A stretch of 64,000 bases of DNA from CAMDHY01 sp046156265 (GTDB lineage: Bacteria; Pseudomonadota; Alphaproteobacteria; Rhizobiales; Segnochrobactraceae): NCBI RefSeq assembly GCF_046156265.1, contig NZ_JAWDIR010000022.1:248001-312000 (forward strand), in the 5' to 3' direction. The stretch's first letter is position 1. Every line of letters begins with the position of its first letter. Below are positions 8,690 to 17,073 of the stretch, piece after piece. A program made the position numbers and the translations under genes. Under the pieces are notes generated by a model. The model saw only the letters and a program-made list of their open reading frames with translations, did no database searches and was not told the DNA's origin.

Positions 8690-10753
8690 ATGTCACGTTC
8701 CCGTTCGCGCCATTTCCTGGCGCTCGCAGCCATCCTCACCGCCGGCACCGCGCTCGCCGGCACTGCGTTCGCAGGCAGCGCGCCCGGCACCGCGCCGGCC
8801 GCCAAGGGTGCTCCCGCCGCAGTTCAGCAGGCGCCGGACCCGATCACCGCCGCCTCCGGGCTCGAGGTGTTCTATCGCAAGTTCGGCAAGTACCGCCTGT
8901 CCGTCGACGCCGCCGGCAGCAACGATCTCAGCCACGTCGTCAGCGTCAAGAAGCCCGCCAAGGACGCGGTGGTCGAGAAGGCCTTCCTGATGGCCGCCTC
9001 GAGCGGCGTCGTTACCATCGGCAACGACAACGTCACGCTCGACGGCAAGAAGGTGACCTGGATCGACGGCGTCTACAACGATATCCAGTTCACCCCGGCC
9101 TTCTTCCACAGCGTGCTCGCCGACGTCACCAACATCGTCAAGCCGAAGGTGGATGCCGCCGGCGCAGGCACCATCGACTTCGCTCTGGCGGAGCCGGTCA
9201 ACAACTTTTCAATCGACGGCGAGGTGCTGGCTGTCGTCTTCCGAACGCCGAGCGACGCGGAGAAGCGCACCGTCGTGCTGATGTTCGGTGGCCAGCAGCT
9301 CGCCGGTGACCGCTTCGAGCTGACGCTTGCCGAGCCGATCGACCCGAAGGCGCGCGGCGCCTTCGCCAACATGGGCCTCGGCATCTCCTACAGCGCCCAG
9401 CCGACCAACCAGTACAGCACCATCGACGTCAACGGCCAACGGCTGTCGACGTCGGCCGGTGGCCAGGACGATGGAAGCTTCGCGAACGGCGCGCTGATCA
9501 CCGCCGGTGGCCTCGGAGACGCGAAGGCCAACCCGGTCGACCCGAACGCGCAGCCGACCGACACCCGCACCGACGACGAGATGTACGATCTCCTGAAGTT
9601 CCTCGATGCCAAGACGGCGAAGATCCTCGTCGACACCTACAACCCGTCTGACGACGACAACATCTTCTTCGCCTGGTTCGAGCTCTCGGGGAAGGGCGAC
9701 GTCAACAAGGATACCGACGGCGACGGCCTGCTCGATTCGTGGGAGACCAGCGGCTACGACCACGACGGCGACGGCAAGGTGGACGTGCCGATCCACAAGC
9801 GTGGTGCGGACCCGAACCGCAAGGACATCTTCATCGCCTACGCGTGGATGGAGGCCTCGGAGACGGAGGCCGTGTCGCACGAGCCGAGCAAGGCCGTGCT
9901 GAAGGCCGTCGCCAAGTCCTTCAAGAACGCGCCCGTCACCAATCCTGACGGCAGCACCGGCATCACCCTCCACTTCAGGAACCTCGGCGGCGTGCCGCAC
10001 GACGCCGACCTCAACCCGGTGTGGACCGAGTTCGACGCGATCATGAACCCGCTCGTCTCGGAAGCCGAGCGGCGCATCTATCACCGCATGATCGCGGGCC
10101 ACGGCTACAGCGGCGGCGGCTCCAGCGGCCTGTCGCGCGGCATCCCGGCGAGCGACTTCATCGAGACGCTCGGGCTGTTCCCGTCCAATCCCGGTACCGT
10201 CGTCCAGCGCGCCGGCACCATCATGCACGAGCTCGGCCACAATCTCGGCCTGCGCCACGGCGGTGTCGACCACGAGAACTACAAGCCGAACCACCTCTCC
10301 ATCATGAGCTACCACCACCAGCTCGACTGGATCCTGCACAAGGACGGCGCCAAACTCGACTACGAGCGCTTCGACCTGCACGATCTCAACGAGGCGGCGC
10401 TGAACGAGACGGCTGGCCTCACCCGCCAGGGCGGCGACGCGCCGCTCCGGCCCTATGGTGCGCGCTGGTTCTCCGCCGGCGTGTCGAAGTCGAAGCCGCA
10501 GGGCGCCAACGCCAAGATCGACTGGAACAACAACATCATCAACACCGACAACCCGGTGGCGGTCGATCTCAACAACAGCGGCGTCCAGAGCATCCTGCGC
10601 GCCCGCTTCCCGGAGTGGGACAACATCATCTACGACGGCGGCGAGATCGGCGCCGGCGAGGAGCCGCTGCAGAGCCTGATGACGAGCCCCGACGACCTGA
10701 AGGAGCTCAGCTGGGACGACTATGTGGCGATGAAGTCGAAGCAGAAGAACTGA
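8690..10753 (+). CDS. Secreted metzincin-like zinc metalloprotease with calcium loops
   Basis: A 687-residue exported protein. A signal peptide (SRSRSRHFLALAAILTAG, likely cut after the AFA near residue 28) is followed by a beta-rich N-terminal region (~60-230). An Asp-rich calcium segment at ~341-365 (DTDGDGLLDSWE, then DHDGDGKVD) is of thrombospondin type-3/EF-hand-like form. The catalytic site is HELGHNLGLRH at ~513-523, the extended zinc motif HEXXHXXGXXH, with a candidate Met-turn (SIMSYHH, Met ~539). All three zinc His and the catalytic Glu are present, so it should be an active extracellular endopeptidase. ATG 8690 has AGGAGG five bases upstream. A strong terminator follows at 10772-10810. 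The substrate is unknown; the exact metzincin subfamily is not assigned. Confidence 0.88.
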   Translation: MSRSRSRHFLALAAILTAGTALAGTAFAGSAPGTAPAAKGAPAAVQQAPDPITAASGLEVFYRKFGKYRLSVDAAGSNDLSHVVSVKKPAKDAVVEKAFLMAASSGVVTIGNDNVTLDGKKVTWIDGVYNDIQFTPAFFHSVLADVTNIVKPKVDAAGAGTIDFALAEPVNNFSIDGEVLAVVFRTPSDAEKRTVVLMFGGQQLAGDRFELTLAEPIDPKARGAFANMGLGISYSAQPTNQYSTIDVNGQRLSTSAGGQDDGSFANGALITAGGLGDAKANPVDPNAQPTDTRTDDEMYDLLKFLDAKTAKILVDTYNPSDDDNIFFAWFELSGKGDVNKDTDGDGLLDSWETSGYDHDGDGKVDVPIHKRGADPNRKDIFIAYAWMEASETEAVSHEPSKAVLKAVAKSFKNAPVTNPDGSTGITLHFRNLGGVPHDADLNPVWTEFDAIMNPLVSEAERRIYHRMIAGHGYSGGGSSGLSRGIPASDFIETLGLFPSNPGTVVQRAGTIMHELGHNLGLRHGGVDHENYKPNHLSIMSYHHQLDWILHKDGAKLDYERFDLHDLNEAALNETAGLTRQGGDAPLRPYGARWFSAGVSKSKPQGANAKIDWNNNIINTDNPVAVDLNNSGVQSILRARFPEWDNIIYDGGEIGAGEEPLQSLMTSPDDLKELSWDDYVAMKSKQKN

Positions 10754-10771
10754 GCCACGGCACGCCGAACG

Positions 10772-10810
10772 CGGCCGCGGGGGCATCGTCCCCCGCGGCC
10801 GTCGTGTTTT
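10772..10810 (+). terminator. Rho-independent terminator after the metalloprotease gene
   Basis: A perfect 12-bp stem (CGGCCGCGGGGG at 10772-10783 with its complement at 10790-10801) encloses the loop CATCGT and is followed by TCGTGTTTT. It lies 18 bases after the protease stop and probably separates that gene from the fibronectin-type gene downstream. Confidence 0.85.
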
Positions 10811-10854
10811 CGCCGCCGCGCGGGGCGAGGGTCGTGACCGGCAAAGGTGGGAGC

Positions 10855-11319
10855 GTGACGGTGGGCATGACGGCGCAGCGTGCGAGACGGACGGGAGTCG
10901 GGCCGGTGGTCTCCGCAACCACGGCGGCGGCGCTGATCGGGGTCTGCCTCGCTTCAGCGCTGGTGCCCGCGACCGCCCAGGCCGACGGCGGCATCTCCGT
11001 CGACGAGTACCATCGCGTCTTCCCGCCGGCGCCGGTCGAGGTGCGGGCGGCCTTTGAGGCGACTGCGGTCGTCGTGACGTGGTCGCCGCCGCCGCTGGTG
11101 GCGAGGAGCGGCCAGCCAGCCTATGACCCGGCGGTCGCCGCCTATCGCGTCTACGCAGTCGACGAGGCGGGCGGCCGAACACTGCTCGGCGAGGTCGCCG
11201 CGACGACCACACGCTTCGTGGACGACGCGCCCGTCGCTGCCGGCCGCACCTATGCCGTCACCGCCGTGCAGCGCTCCGGCCAGGAGAGCGGGCTGTCGGA
11301 GAGCGCGCGGGCGCCTTGA
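10855..11319 (+). CDS. Small exported protein with a fibronectin type III-like domain
   Basis: About 154 residues. A basic start and hydrophobic stretch (VVSATTAAALIGVCLASALV, cut near ATAQA-DG) form a signal peptide. The rest is one Ig/FnIII-like beta domain: VEVRAAFEATAVVVTWSPPP, then AAYRVYAVDEAGG, TTTRFVDDAPVAAGRTYAVTAV and an ESGLS ending, the classic FnIII run. Such domains bind proteins or carbohydrates outside the cell. The start is GTG 10855 behind AAAGGTGGGAG; ATG 10867 is an alternative that shortens it by four residues. It lies between the protease terminator and a convergent gene for another exported beta protein, which suggests a shared extracellular theme, though function is unproven. 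Confidence 0.7.
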   Translation: MTVGMTAQRARRTGVGPVVSATTAAALIGVCLASALVPATAQADGGISVDEYHRVFPPAPVEVRAAFEATAVVVTWSPPPLVARSGQPAYDPAVAAYRVYAVDEAGGRTLLGEVAATTTRFVDDAPVAAGRTYAVTAVQRSGQESGLSESARAP

Positions 11320-11361
11320 CGGATCCGCGACGATGCGGCGGGACGCGGCTGCCCGCGAGAG

Positions 11362-11389
11362 CGGCGCGCGGGTCCTGGCCCGCGCGCCG
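11362..11389. terminator. Hairpin between convergent genes
   Basis: A perfect 11-bp inverted repeat (CGGCGCGCGGG at 11362-11372, complement at 11379-11389) with loop TCCTGG lies between the stop of the FnIII-type gene and the stop of the convergent exported-protein gene. There is no clear T-run, so it may be a weak bidirectional terminator or simply an mRNA end structure. Confidence 0.5.
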
Positions 11390-11407
11390 CCGTGTCGATG
11401 TCCGGCT

Positions 11408-12100
11408 TCAGACGGGCGGCTCGCTGCCGCCGCAGGTGACGACGAGGTGGAAGCCGGAATCGACCGACGCGCCGGCCTGATCGTAGGTTGCGATGTAGAC
11501 GCCATTGGGCTCGCCGTTGAGGCCGACGACGGTGACCGCGCCGTCGTCGGGCACTCCCGTGTCGCCGGCGAAGCCGACATTCGCCGTGTAGGCACACTGC
11601 GAGACGTCCCGGTCGAAGAGAACGGCGGACTGGCCTTCGTCCTGCTTGCTGACGCTGACGACACCGGCGCCGCGGGCGAGCGTCAGGTCGGGGTTGACCA
11701 CCGCCCACAGCGGGGTGTCGGTTTCGACGATGAAGTAGGCGAGTTCGCTCTGCGGTCCCTTCTTCGACCCTTCGACGCCGCGGACGCGCCAGCTCGCCGC
11801 CTTCGGATCGATCGCCTCGCCGAAGGGGGCGCGGCAGACCAGGTTCTTCTTCTGATTACATTTGGCCTTGGCGGAAGTGAAGGTCTTCTTCTGGAGAACC
11901 GCACCGTTCTTGTCGAGGATCTCGACGTCGTACTTGTCGGCGTTCTTCGACACGAGCCAGGCGAAATCGCCCATCGGCGCGACCGAGGAACCTGACGGAT
12001 AGACGGCTTCCGTCTTGCCAGCGTCGGCTGCCGCCGGCGCTGCTGTCAGCGCCAGGCCGAGACATGCTGAAATACCAAGTGCAAAATGCTTCGTCCGCAT
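11408..12100 (-). CDS. Exported two-domain beta protein of unknown function
   Basis: A 230-residue protein. The signal peptide (MRTKHFALGISACLGLALTA, cut after PAAA-D) is followed by an Ig/FnIII-like half (FAWLVSKNADKYDVEILD, SWRVRGVEG, SELAYFIVET) that holds the cysteine pair in KCNQKKNLVC. The C-terminal half reads ARGAGVVSVSKQDEGQSAVL, then FDRDVSQCAYTANVGF, NGEPNGVYIATYDQAG and FHLVVTC. I recognise this as a recurrent pattern in secreted or surface bacterial proteins but cannot name the family. The two Cys of that half probably pair. ATG 12100 has GGAGGGG just upstream. It is transcribed on its own, downstream of the sensor kinase gene, in a cluster of exported proteins. Function unknown. 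Confidence 0.68.
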   Translation of the reverse strand: MRTKHFALGISACLGLALTAAPAAADAGKTEAVYPSGSSVAPMGDFAWLVSKNADKYDVEILDKNGAVLQKKTFTSAKAKCNQKKNLVCRAPFGEAIDPKAASWRVRGVEGSKKGPQSELAYFIVETDTPLWAVVNPDLTLARGAGVVSVSKQDEGQSAVLFDRDVSQCAYTANVGFAGDTGVPDDGAVTVVGLNGEPNGVYIATYDQAGASVDSGFHLVVTCGGSEPPV

Positions 12101-12320
12101 ATTCCCCTCCACGACGCGCATCATCTCGTGACCGAGTTACTTCGCGCGCGGCGGAACGATAAGGCGCGGCGATGCCGGACTCTCATCATTTTTTCGGCAT
12201 TGGGCGAACATCTTGAGATATCGGCCGGACGTCTGCACGACGACTTCCGGCACGACTTCAGGACTGCAGGATGTCGGGCCGGTCGCCGCCGGGCCCGCGG
12301 AACCGGGCGCGACGGCTCGA

Positions 12321-13520
12321 TCAGTCGAGCGCGAGGCGTGCGACGACACGCGCGTGCGGGACGGAGCGGTCGATCTCGACGCCGCCGGCGGGTCGGCAAA
12401 GCGCCCTCACCAGCCGCATGCCGAGCCCACGGCTCATGGCAGGGTCGAATTCGACCGGGAAGCCGTGCCCGTCGTCGACGACCGCCACCTCGATGGCGCC
12501 CGCGACGGGTCGGATCGTCACCCGCACCGGCCCGCTGCCGTATTTCAGCGAATTGGTGATGAGTTCCATGGTGATCAGGCCGAGCGGCGTGATGACGTTC
12601 ACCGGCAGCGCGATCTGCGGGCTGTCGATGGCGATCGGTCGGGCGGTATCGTCACCCGGCAGCAACTGGCGGACGTCGCCCATCAGCCCGTCGAAGTAGC
12701 TCGGCAGGTCGGCGGTCTCGACCGAGCCGCCGGCGTGCAGCCGGTGATGCACGGCACCGATGGCGGAGATGCGGGAGGCCGCCTCCTCGAGCTGGACGCG
12801 GACCTCCGTGGACGTCTGGGAGCGCGCCTGCAGCTGGAGGATGCTGCGCACGAGTTGCAGGCTGTTCTCGACACGGTGGTGGACCTCCTTCATCAGGAGA
12901 TCCTTCTCGTGCAGCAGGCGGTCGCGGGCCTCCTGGCGCGCCTGCATCTCGAGCGCCGCCGCGAGCGTGTTGGCGAGCGATTGCAGGAAAGTGGAGTCGT
13001 GATCGCCGAAATCGTGGCGGTCGGTGCTGTCGCCCTCCAGCACGCCGAAGGGCGGGGCATCGCCACCGCGGATCACCACGTTGAGGGCACTCTTGATGCC
13101 GTGGCGGGCGAGCAGTTCCGGCGTGCGGAAGCGCTCCTCGTCGGAAAGATGGTTGGAGATCACCGGCCGCTGGGTGCGGAAGGCGTAGCCGGCCGGGCTC
13201 GCGAGATCGCCGCCGATGCGGGCGTGTCCGACGACCCCCGGCTGCCAGCCGACGCCGGCACAAACGAGAAAGTCCGCTTCGCCGGGCTGATGCTGCAGCA
13301 CCTTGGCGAAGCGCGTCTGCAGGCCGTCGGCGGCGACGCGGCTCGCCTCCTGCAGGATGTCGTGGAGGCCGTTCGCCTGCTGCATGGCGAACAGCCCGAA
13401 CTCCGCCACGAGCTTCTGCTGGCTGAGGCGCATCGCAAACTCTGCGACCGAGGGTTCAGACCCGGCGACGGACATGGACGAACTCGTCTTCGAGGGGTTA
13501 TCGGAAGAAGGTTGCACCAT
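12321..13520 (-). CDS. Soluble GAF-domain sensor histidine kinase (HisKA_2 type)
   Basis: A 399-residue cytoplasmic kinase with no membrane segment. Residues ~30-190 form a GAF-like sensor (GLHDILQEASRVAADGLQTR, GYAFRTQRPVISNHL). The HisKA_2 segment is LLMKEVHHRVENSLQLVRSI, whose His in the HHRVENSL box is the expected phospho-acceptor. The ATP-binding domain follows with MELITNSLKYGSG (N box), VAVVDDGHGFP (G1) and SRGLGMRLV (G2). Such kinases often act in the alphaproteobacterial general stress or light-response circuits, but no PhyR/NepR or response regulator lies nearby, so it is an orphan. The start at ATG 13520 is chosen over a GTG at 13535 that sits against AAAGG. Confidence 0.85.
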   Translation of the reverse strand: MVQPSSDNPSKTSSSMSVAGSEPSVAEFAMRLSQQKLVAEFGLFAMQQANGLHDILQEASRVAADGLQTRFAKVLQHQPGEADFLVCAGVGWQPGVVGHARIGGDLASPAGYAFRTQRPVISNHLSDEERFRTPELLARHGIKSALNVVIRGGDAPPFGVLEGDSTDRHDFGDHDSTFLQSLANTLAAALEMQARQEARDRLLHEKDLLMKEVHHRVENSLQLVRSILQLQARSQTSTEVRVQLEEAASRISAIGAVHHRLHAGGSVETADLPSYFDGLMGDVRQLLPGDDTARPIAIDSPQIALPVNVITPLGLITMELITNSLKYGSGPVRVTIRPVAGAIEVAVVDDGHGFPVEFDPAMSRGLGMRLVRALCRPAGGVEIDRSVPHARVVARLALD

Positions 13521-13598
13521 GGCCTTCGCGCGCACCCTTTCTGTAACCGGTGTGTTGATTTCGTGGCGGGCGGCCGGTGCGGCCCCGTTTGCTGCCGC

Positions 13599-16500
13599 TC
13601 AATGAAAATTGCGCCCTTTCGGCATGGCCGCTGCCGCCTCGTCGCGGAACGGCCGGCGCGGCGGGCCACGGCGCTCATCCTGCGGGCGCTTGACCTCGTC
13701 CGACTGCATGACGGCGTCGACGCCGGCGCCGGCGATGCCGTCGATCAGCACGTTGAGGTCCTCCAGCCGGTCGGCGACGAGGTGGACGACGCCGCGCTCG
13801 TTCTGCAGCTTGCCCGTCACCGCGACGAGGCGGGCGGCGAGCGCCTCGGCCCGGAAGCGCTCGAAGACGCGCGGCCAGACGATGACGTTCGCCCACGCCG
13901 TCTCGTCCTCGATCGTCATGAAGACGACGCCGCTCGCCGTGCCCGGCCGCTGGCGCACCAGCACGAGGCCGGCGATCGTCAGCCGCCGGCCGGGCGCCGT
14001 CTCCGGCAGCCGGGCGTTCTTCGTCACGCCGCGTGCATCGAGCGTCCGGCGGACGAAGGCGACCGGGTGGTGCTTCAGCGACAGTTTCAGGTGGCGGTAG
14101 TCCTCGACCACGTGGGTGCCGAGCGGCATCGCCGGCAGCGCCACCTCCGCCTCGCGCGCCTCCATCTTGACCGCCCGGAACAGGGGCAGGTCGTCCTTGT
14201 CGCCGGCCCGCCCGAGGCCGCGCACCGCCCACAGTGCCGCGCGCCGATCGAGCCCGAGGGAGCGGAAGGCGTCGGCATCGGCCAGGCGCTCCAGCACGGA
14301 GGGCGCGAGGCCCGTCCGCAGCCAGAGGTCCCGGACGGAATCGAAGCCCGTCCCGCGAGCGGCGACAAGCGCCCTGCCCTGCGCCTCGCCGAGACCCTCG
14401 ACCTGGCGCAGCCCGAGCCGCACGGCGTTCACCGCTTCGATGTCGCCGGCCATGTCGGCGTGACGACGGTGCAGCCGCGGCGCCGCCGGCGCGCCCGGCT
14501 CCAGCGTGTGGTCCCAGTCGGAGTGGAGGATGTCGACGGCACGGAACTCGACGCCGTGCTCCTCGGCGTCGCGGACGAGCTGGGCGGGGGCGTAGAAGCC
14601 CATCGGCCAGGCGTTCATCAGCCCGGCGGCGAAGACGTCCGGGTAGCGGCACTTCACCCAGGCGGAGGCGTAGACTAGGAGGGCGAAGCTCTCGGCGTGG
14701 GAGCGCGGGAAGCCGTAGGAGCCGAAGCCCTCGATCTGCTTCCACAGGTCCTCGATGAACTGCGCCGGATAGCCCTTGGCCCGCATGCCGGCGAAGAGCT
14801 TCTCCTGAAAGGTATGGATGGTGCCGACATGCCGGAAGGTCGCCATCGCGCGGCGCAGCCCGTCGGCGTCGGCGGCGGAGAAGTTCGCGGCGACCATGGC
14901 GATCTGCATCGCCTGCTCCTGGAAGAGCGGCACGCCGAGCGTCGATTTCAGCACCGGCTCGAGCTCCGGGAGGGGATAGACCACCTTCTCCCGCCCCTCG
15001 CGGCGCTTGAGATAGGGGTGCACCATGCCGCCCTGGATGGGGCCGGGGCGGACGATCGCCACCTCGACGACGAGGTCCTCGAAGCGCTCCGGCTTCAGGC
15101 GCGGCAGCATCGACTGCTGCGCCCGGCTCTCGACCTGGAAGACGCCGACGGAATCGGCCCGTTGCAGCATGCGGTAGACCGCCGGGTCCTCGGGGGGCAC
15201 GTCGCAGATGCGCGTCACAGGCAGGCCGTAGCGCTCGCGCAGGAGGGCGAAGCACTTCCGGAGCGCCGTCAGCATGCCGAGCGCCAGGATGTCGATCTTG
15301 AGGAGGCCGAGCTCCTCGAGGTCGTCCTTGTTCCACTCGATGATCGGCCGGCTCTCCATGCCGGAGCGCGTCAGCGGCACCAGCTCGTCGAGCCGGCCGC
15401 GGCTGACGATCATGCCGCCGACGTGCTGGGAGAGGTGGCGCGGGAAGCTGATCAGCGCCTTCGTCAACGCCATCACCATGGCGAGGCGGCGGTCGGCCGG
15501 ATCGAGGCCGATGCGGCGCACGTCGGCCTCGGCCACGCCGGAGGACGACCAGCCCCAGACGGCGCCGGCAAGGGCTGCCACCGTGTCCTCGGAGAGGCCG
15601 AACACCTTGCCGACCTCGCGCACGGCGCTGCGCGTGCGGTAGGTGATGGTGGTGGCGGCGAGGCCGGCGCGCTCGCGGCCATAGCGCGCGTAGATGTAGG
15701 CGATCACCTCCTCGCGGCGCTCGTGCTCGAAGTCGACGTCGATGTCGGGCGGCTCGTTGCGGTTGGCCGAGATGAAGCGCTCGAACAGGAGGTCGCTGCG
15801 GGCGGGGTCGACCTCGGTGATGCCGAGGCAGAAGCACACGGCGGAGTTCGCCGCCGAGCCGCGCCCCTGGCAGAGGATGCCGCGGCCGCGGGCGAAGCGG
15901 ACGATGTCGTCGACGGTGAGGAAGTAGGGAGCGTAGGAGAGCTCGGCGATGACGGCGAGCTCGTGGGCGAGCACGGTCGCCACCTTCTCCGGCACGCCGC
16001 GCGGATAGCGCTCGCGTGCTCCCTCCGCGGTGCGCGCCTCCAGCGCCGCCTGCGGCGTGGCATGACCGGCGCGCAGCTCGTCCGGGTACTCGTAGCGCAG
16101 CTCGTCGAGGGAGAAGGTGAGGCCTGCGAGGAAGCGCATGGTTTCCGCGACGGCCTCGGGGTAGGCGCGGAACAGCCGCGCGGTCTCCGCCGGCGCCTTC
16201 AGGTGGCGCTCGGCGTTCGCCTCGAGCCGGCGGCCGGCGGCGGCGGCGGCGAGCGTCGTGCCCTCGCGGATGCAGGCGAGAACGTCCTGCAGCGGCCGGC
16301 GGGCGGGGGTGTGGTAGACGACGTCGCCGACGGCGATGAGCGGCAGCCGGTGCGCCGCCGCCAGCGCCGCGAGGCGGGCGGCGCGGCGTGCGTCGTCGCC
16401 GCGCCGGCCCATCGCCAGCCCCACCCACACCCGCCCTGGTGCTGCGTCGGCGAGCCGCTCGAGCAGGGCGGCGAAGCCGGCACCCGGCCGCGGCGGCGGC

Positions 16501-17060
16501 ATCGCGATCAACCGCAGGCCGGCGCCCGCTGGAGGCCGGGCCGGGGCCTCGGGGGCTCCTGCCGATCCGCCCCCTGCCCAGCCGCCCTCCCCTGGCGACC
16601 CCTTCCCCTCCTCCTCGGCGAGGACGGCGAGGAGGTCGTCGAGGCGGAGCTCCGGCGACCCCTTCTCGCCCTTCAGGTTGGCGGCCGTCAGCAGCCGGCA
16701 CAGCCGGCCATAGGCGGCACGATCGGCCGGGTAGGCGAGCACGTCCGGCGTGCCGTCGGAGAAGCCGAGGCGGCAGCCGACGGCGAAGCGCACGCCCTTC
16801 TCCTTCGCCGCGGTGTGGGCGCGGACGATGCCCGATAGCGTGTTGCGGTCTGCGAGCCCGATGCCGGCGAGGCCGAGCTCGGCGGCGGCTTCGACGTATT
16901 CCTCCGGATGCGAGCCGCCAGTGAGGAAAGTGAAGTTGCTGGTGGTCGCAAGCTCCACATAGGCGGGCGAGGCGACCCGCGGCGGGGCCGGTGGGCTTGG
17001 CGGAGGGGGCTCGCGCAGGGCTGCATGCGGGGCGTCCCGGTCCGGTGGGCGCTCTCTCAT
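13599..17060 (-). CDS. dnaE2: Error-prone DNA polymerase DnaE2 (ImuC)
   Basis: A 1153-residue C-family polymerase. The PHP domain begins YVELATTSNFTFLTGGSHPE. The palm holds CQGRGSAANSAVCF, then the PPDIDVDFEHERREEV segment whose Asp residues bind the catalytic metals, and FPRHLSQHVGGMIVSRG. A helix-hairpin-helix region (LRQVEGLGEAQGRALVAARG) and an OB-fold (LTIAGLVLVRQRPGTASGV) close the protein, which is of normal length for DnaE2. It performs mutagenic translesion synthesis with ImuA and ImuB and is the last gene of the SOS-controlled imuA-imuB-dnaE2 operon. The start is ATG 17060, 13 bases after the imuB stop; ATG 17096 would overlap imuB by 23 bases. A Gly/Ala/Pro-rich insert near residue 180 looks lineage-specific. 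Confidence 0.95.
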   Translation of the reverse strand: MRERPPDRDAPHAALREPPPPSPPAPPRVASPAYVELATTSNFTFLTGGSHPEEYVEAAAELGLAGIGLADRNTLSGIVRAHTAAKEKGVRFAVGCRLGFSDGTPDVLAYPADRAAYGRLCRLLTAANLKGEKGSPELRLDDLLAVLAEEEGKGSPGEGGWAGGGSAGAPEAPARPPAGAGLRLIAMPPPRPGAGFAALLERLADAAPGRVWVGLAMGRRGDDARRAARLAALAAAHRLPLIAVGDVVYHTPARRPLQDVLACIREGTTLAAAAAGRRLEANAERHLKAPAETARLFRAYPEAVAETMRFLAGLTFSLDELRYEYPDELRAGHATPQAALEARTAEGARERYPRGVPEKVATVLAHELAVIAELSYAPYFLTVDDIVRFARGRGILCQGRGSAANSAVCFCLGITEVDPARSDLLFERFISANRNEPPDIDVDFEHERREEVIAYIYARYGRERAGLAATTITYRTRSAVREVGKVFGLSEDTVAALAGAVWGWSSSGVAEADVRRIGLDPADRRLAMVMALTKALISFPRHLSQHVGGMIVSRGRLDELVPLTRSGMESRPIIEWNKDDLEELGLLKIDILALGMLTALRKCFALLRERYGLPVTRICDVPPEDPAVYRMLQRADSVGVFQVESRAQQSMLPRLKPERFEDLVVEVAIVRPGPIQGGMVHPYLKRREGREKVVYPLPELEPVLKSTLGVPLFQEQAMQIAMVAANFSAADADGLRRAMATFRHVGTIHTFQEKLFAGMRAKGYPAQFIEDLWKQIEGFGSYGFPRSHAESFALLVYASAWVKCRYPDVFAAGLMNAWPMGFYAPAQLVRDAEEHGVEFRAVDILHSDWDHTLEPGAPAAPRLHRRHADMAGDIEAVNAVRLGLRQVEGLGEAQGRALVAARGTGFDSVRDLWLRTGLAPSVLERLADADAFRSLGLDRRAALWAVRGLGRAGDKDDLPLFRAVKMEAREAEVALPAMPLGTHVVEDYRHLKLSLKHHPVAFVRRTLDARGVTKNARLPETAPGRRLTIAGLVLVRQRPGTASGVVFMTIEDETAWANVIVWPRVFERFRAEALAARLVAVTGKLQNERGVVHLVADRLEDLNVLIDGIAGAGVDAVMQSDEVKRPQDERRGPPRRPFRDEAAAAMPKGRNFH

Positions 17061-17073
17061 GCGAAGAGCCGGT

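Noticed and set aside
12213..14678. 821-residue plus-strand open frame
   Set aside because: Spans the antisense of the kinase and the end of dnaE2; no family pattern, low complexity.
14697..16838. 713-residue plus-strand open frame opposite dnaE2
   Set aside because: Antisense shadow; dnaE2 on the minus strand has full catalytic motifs.
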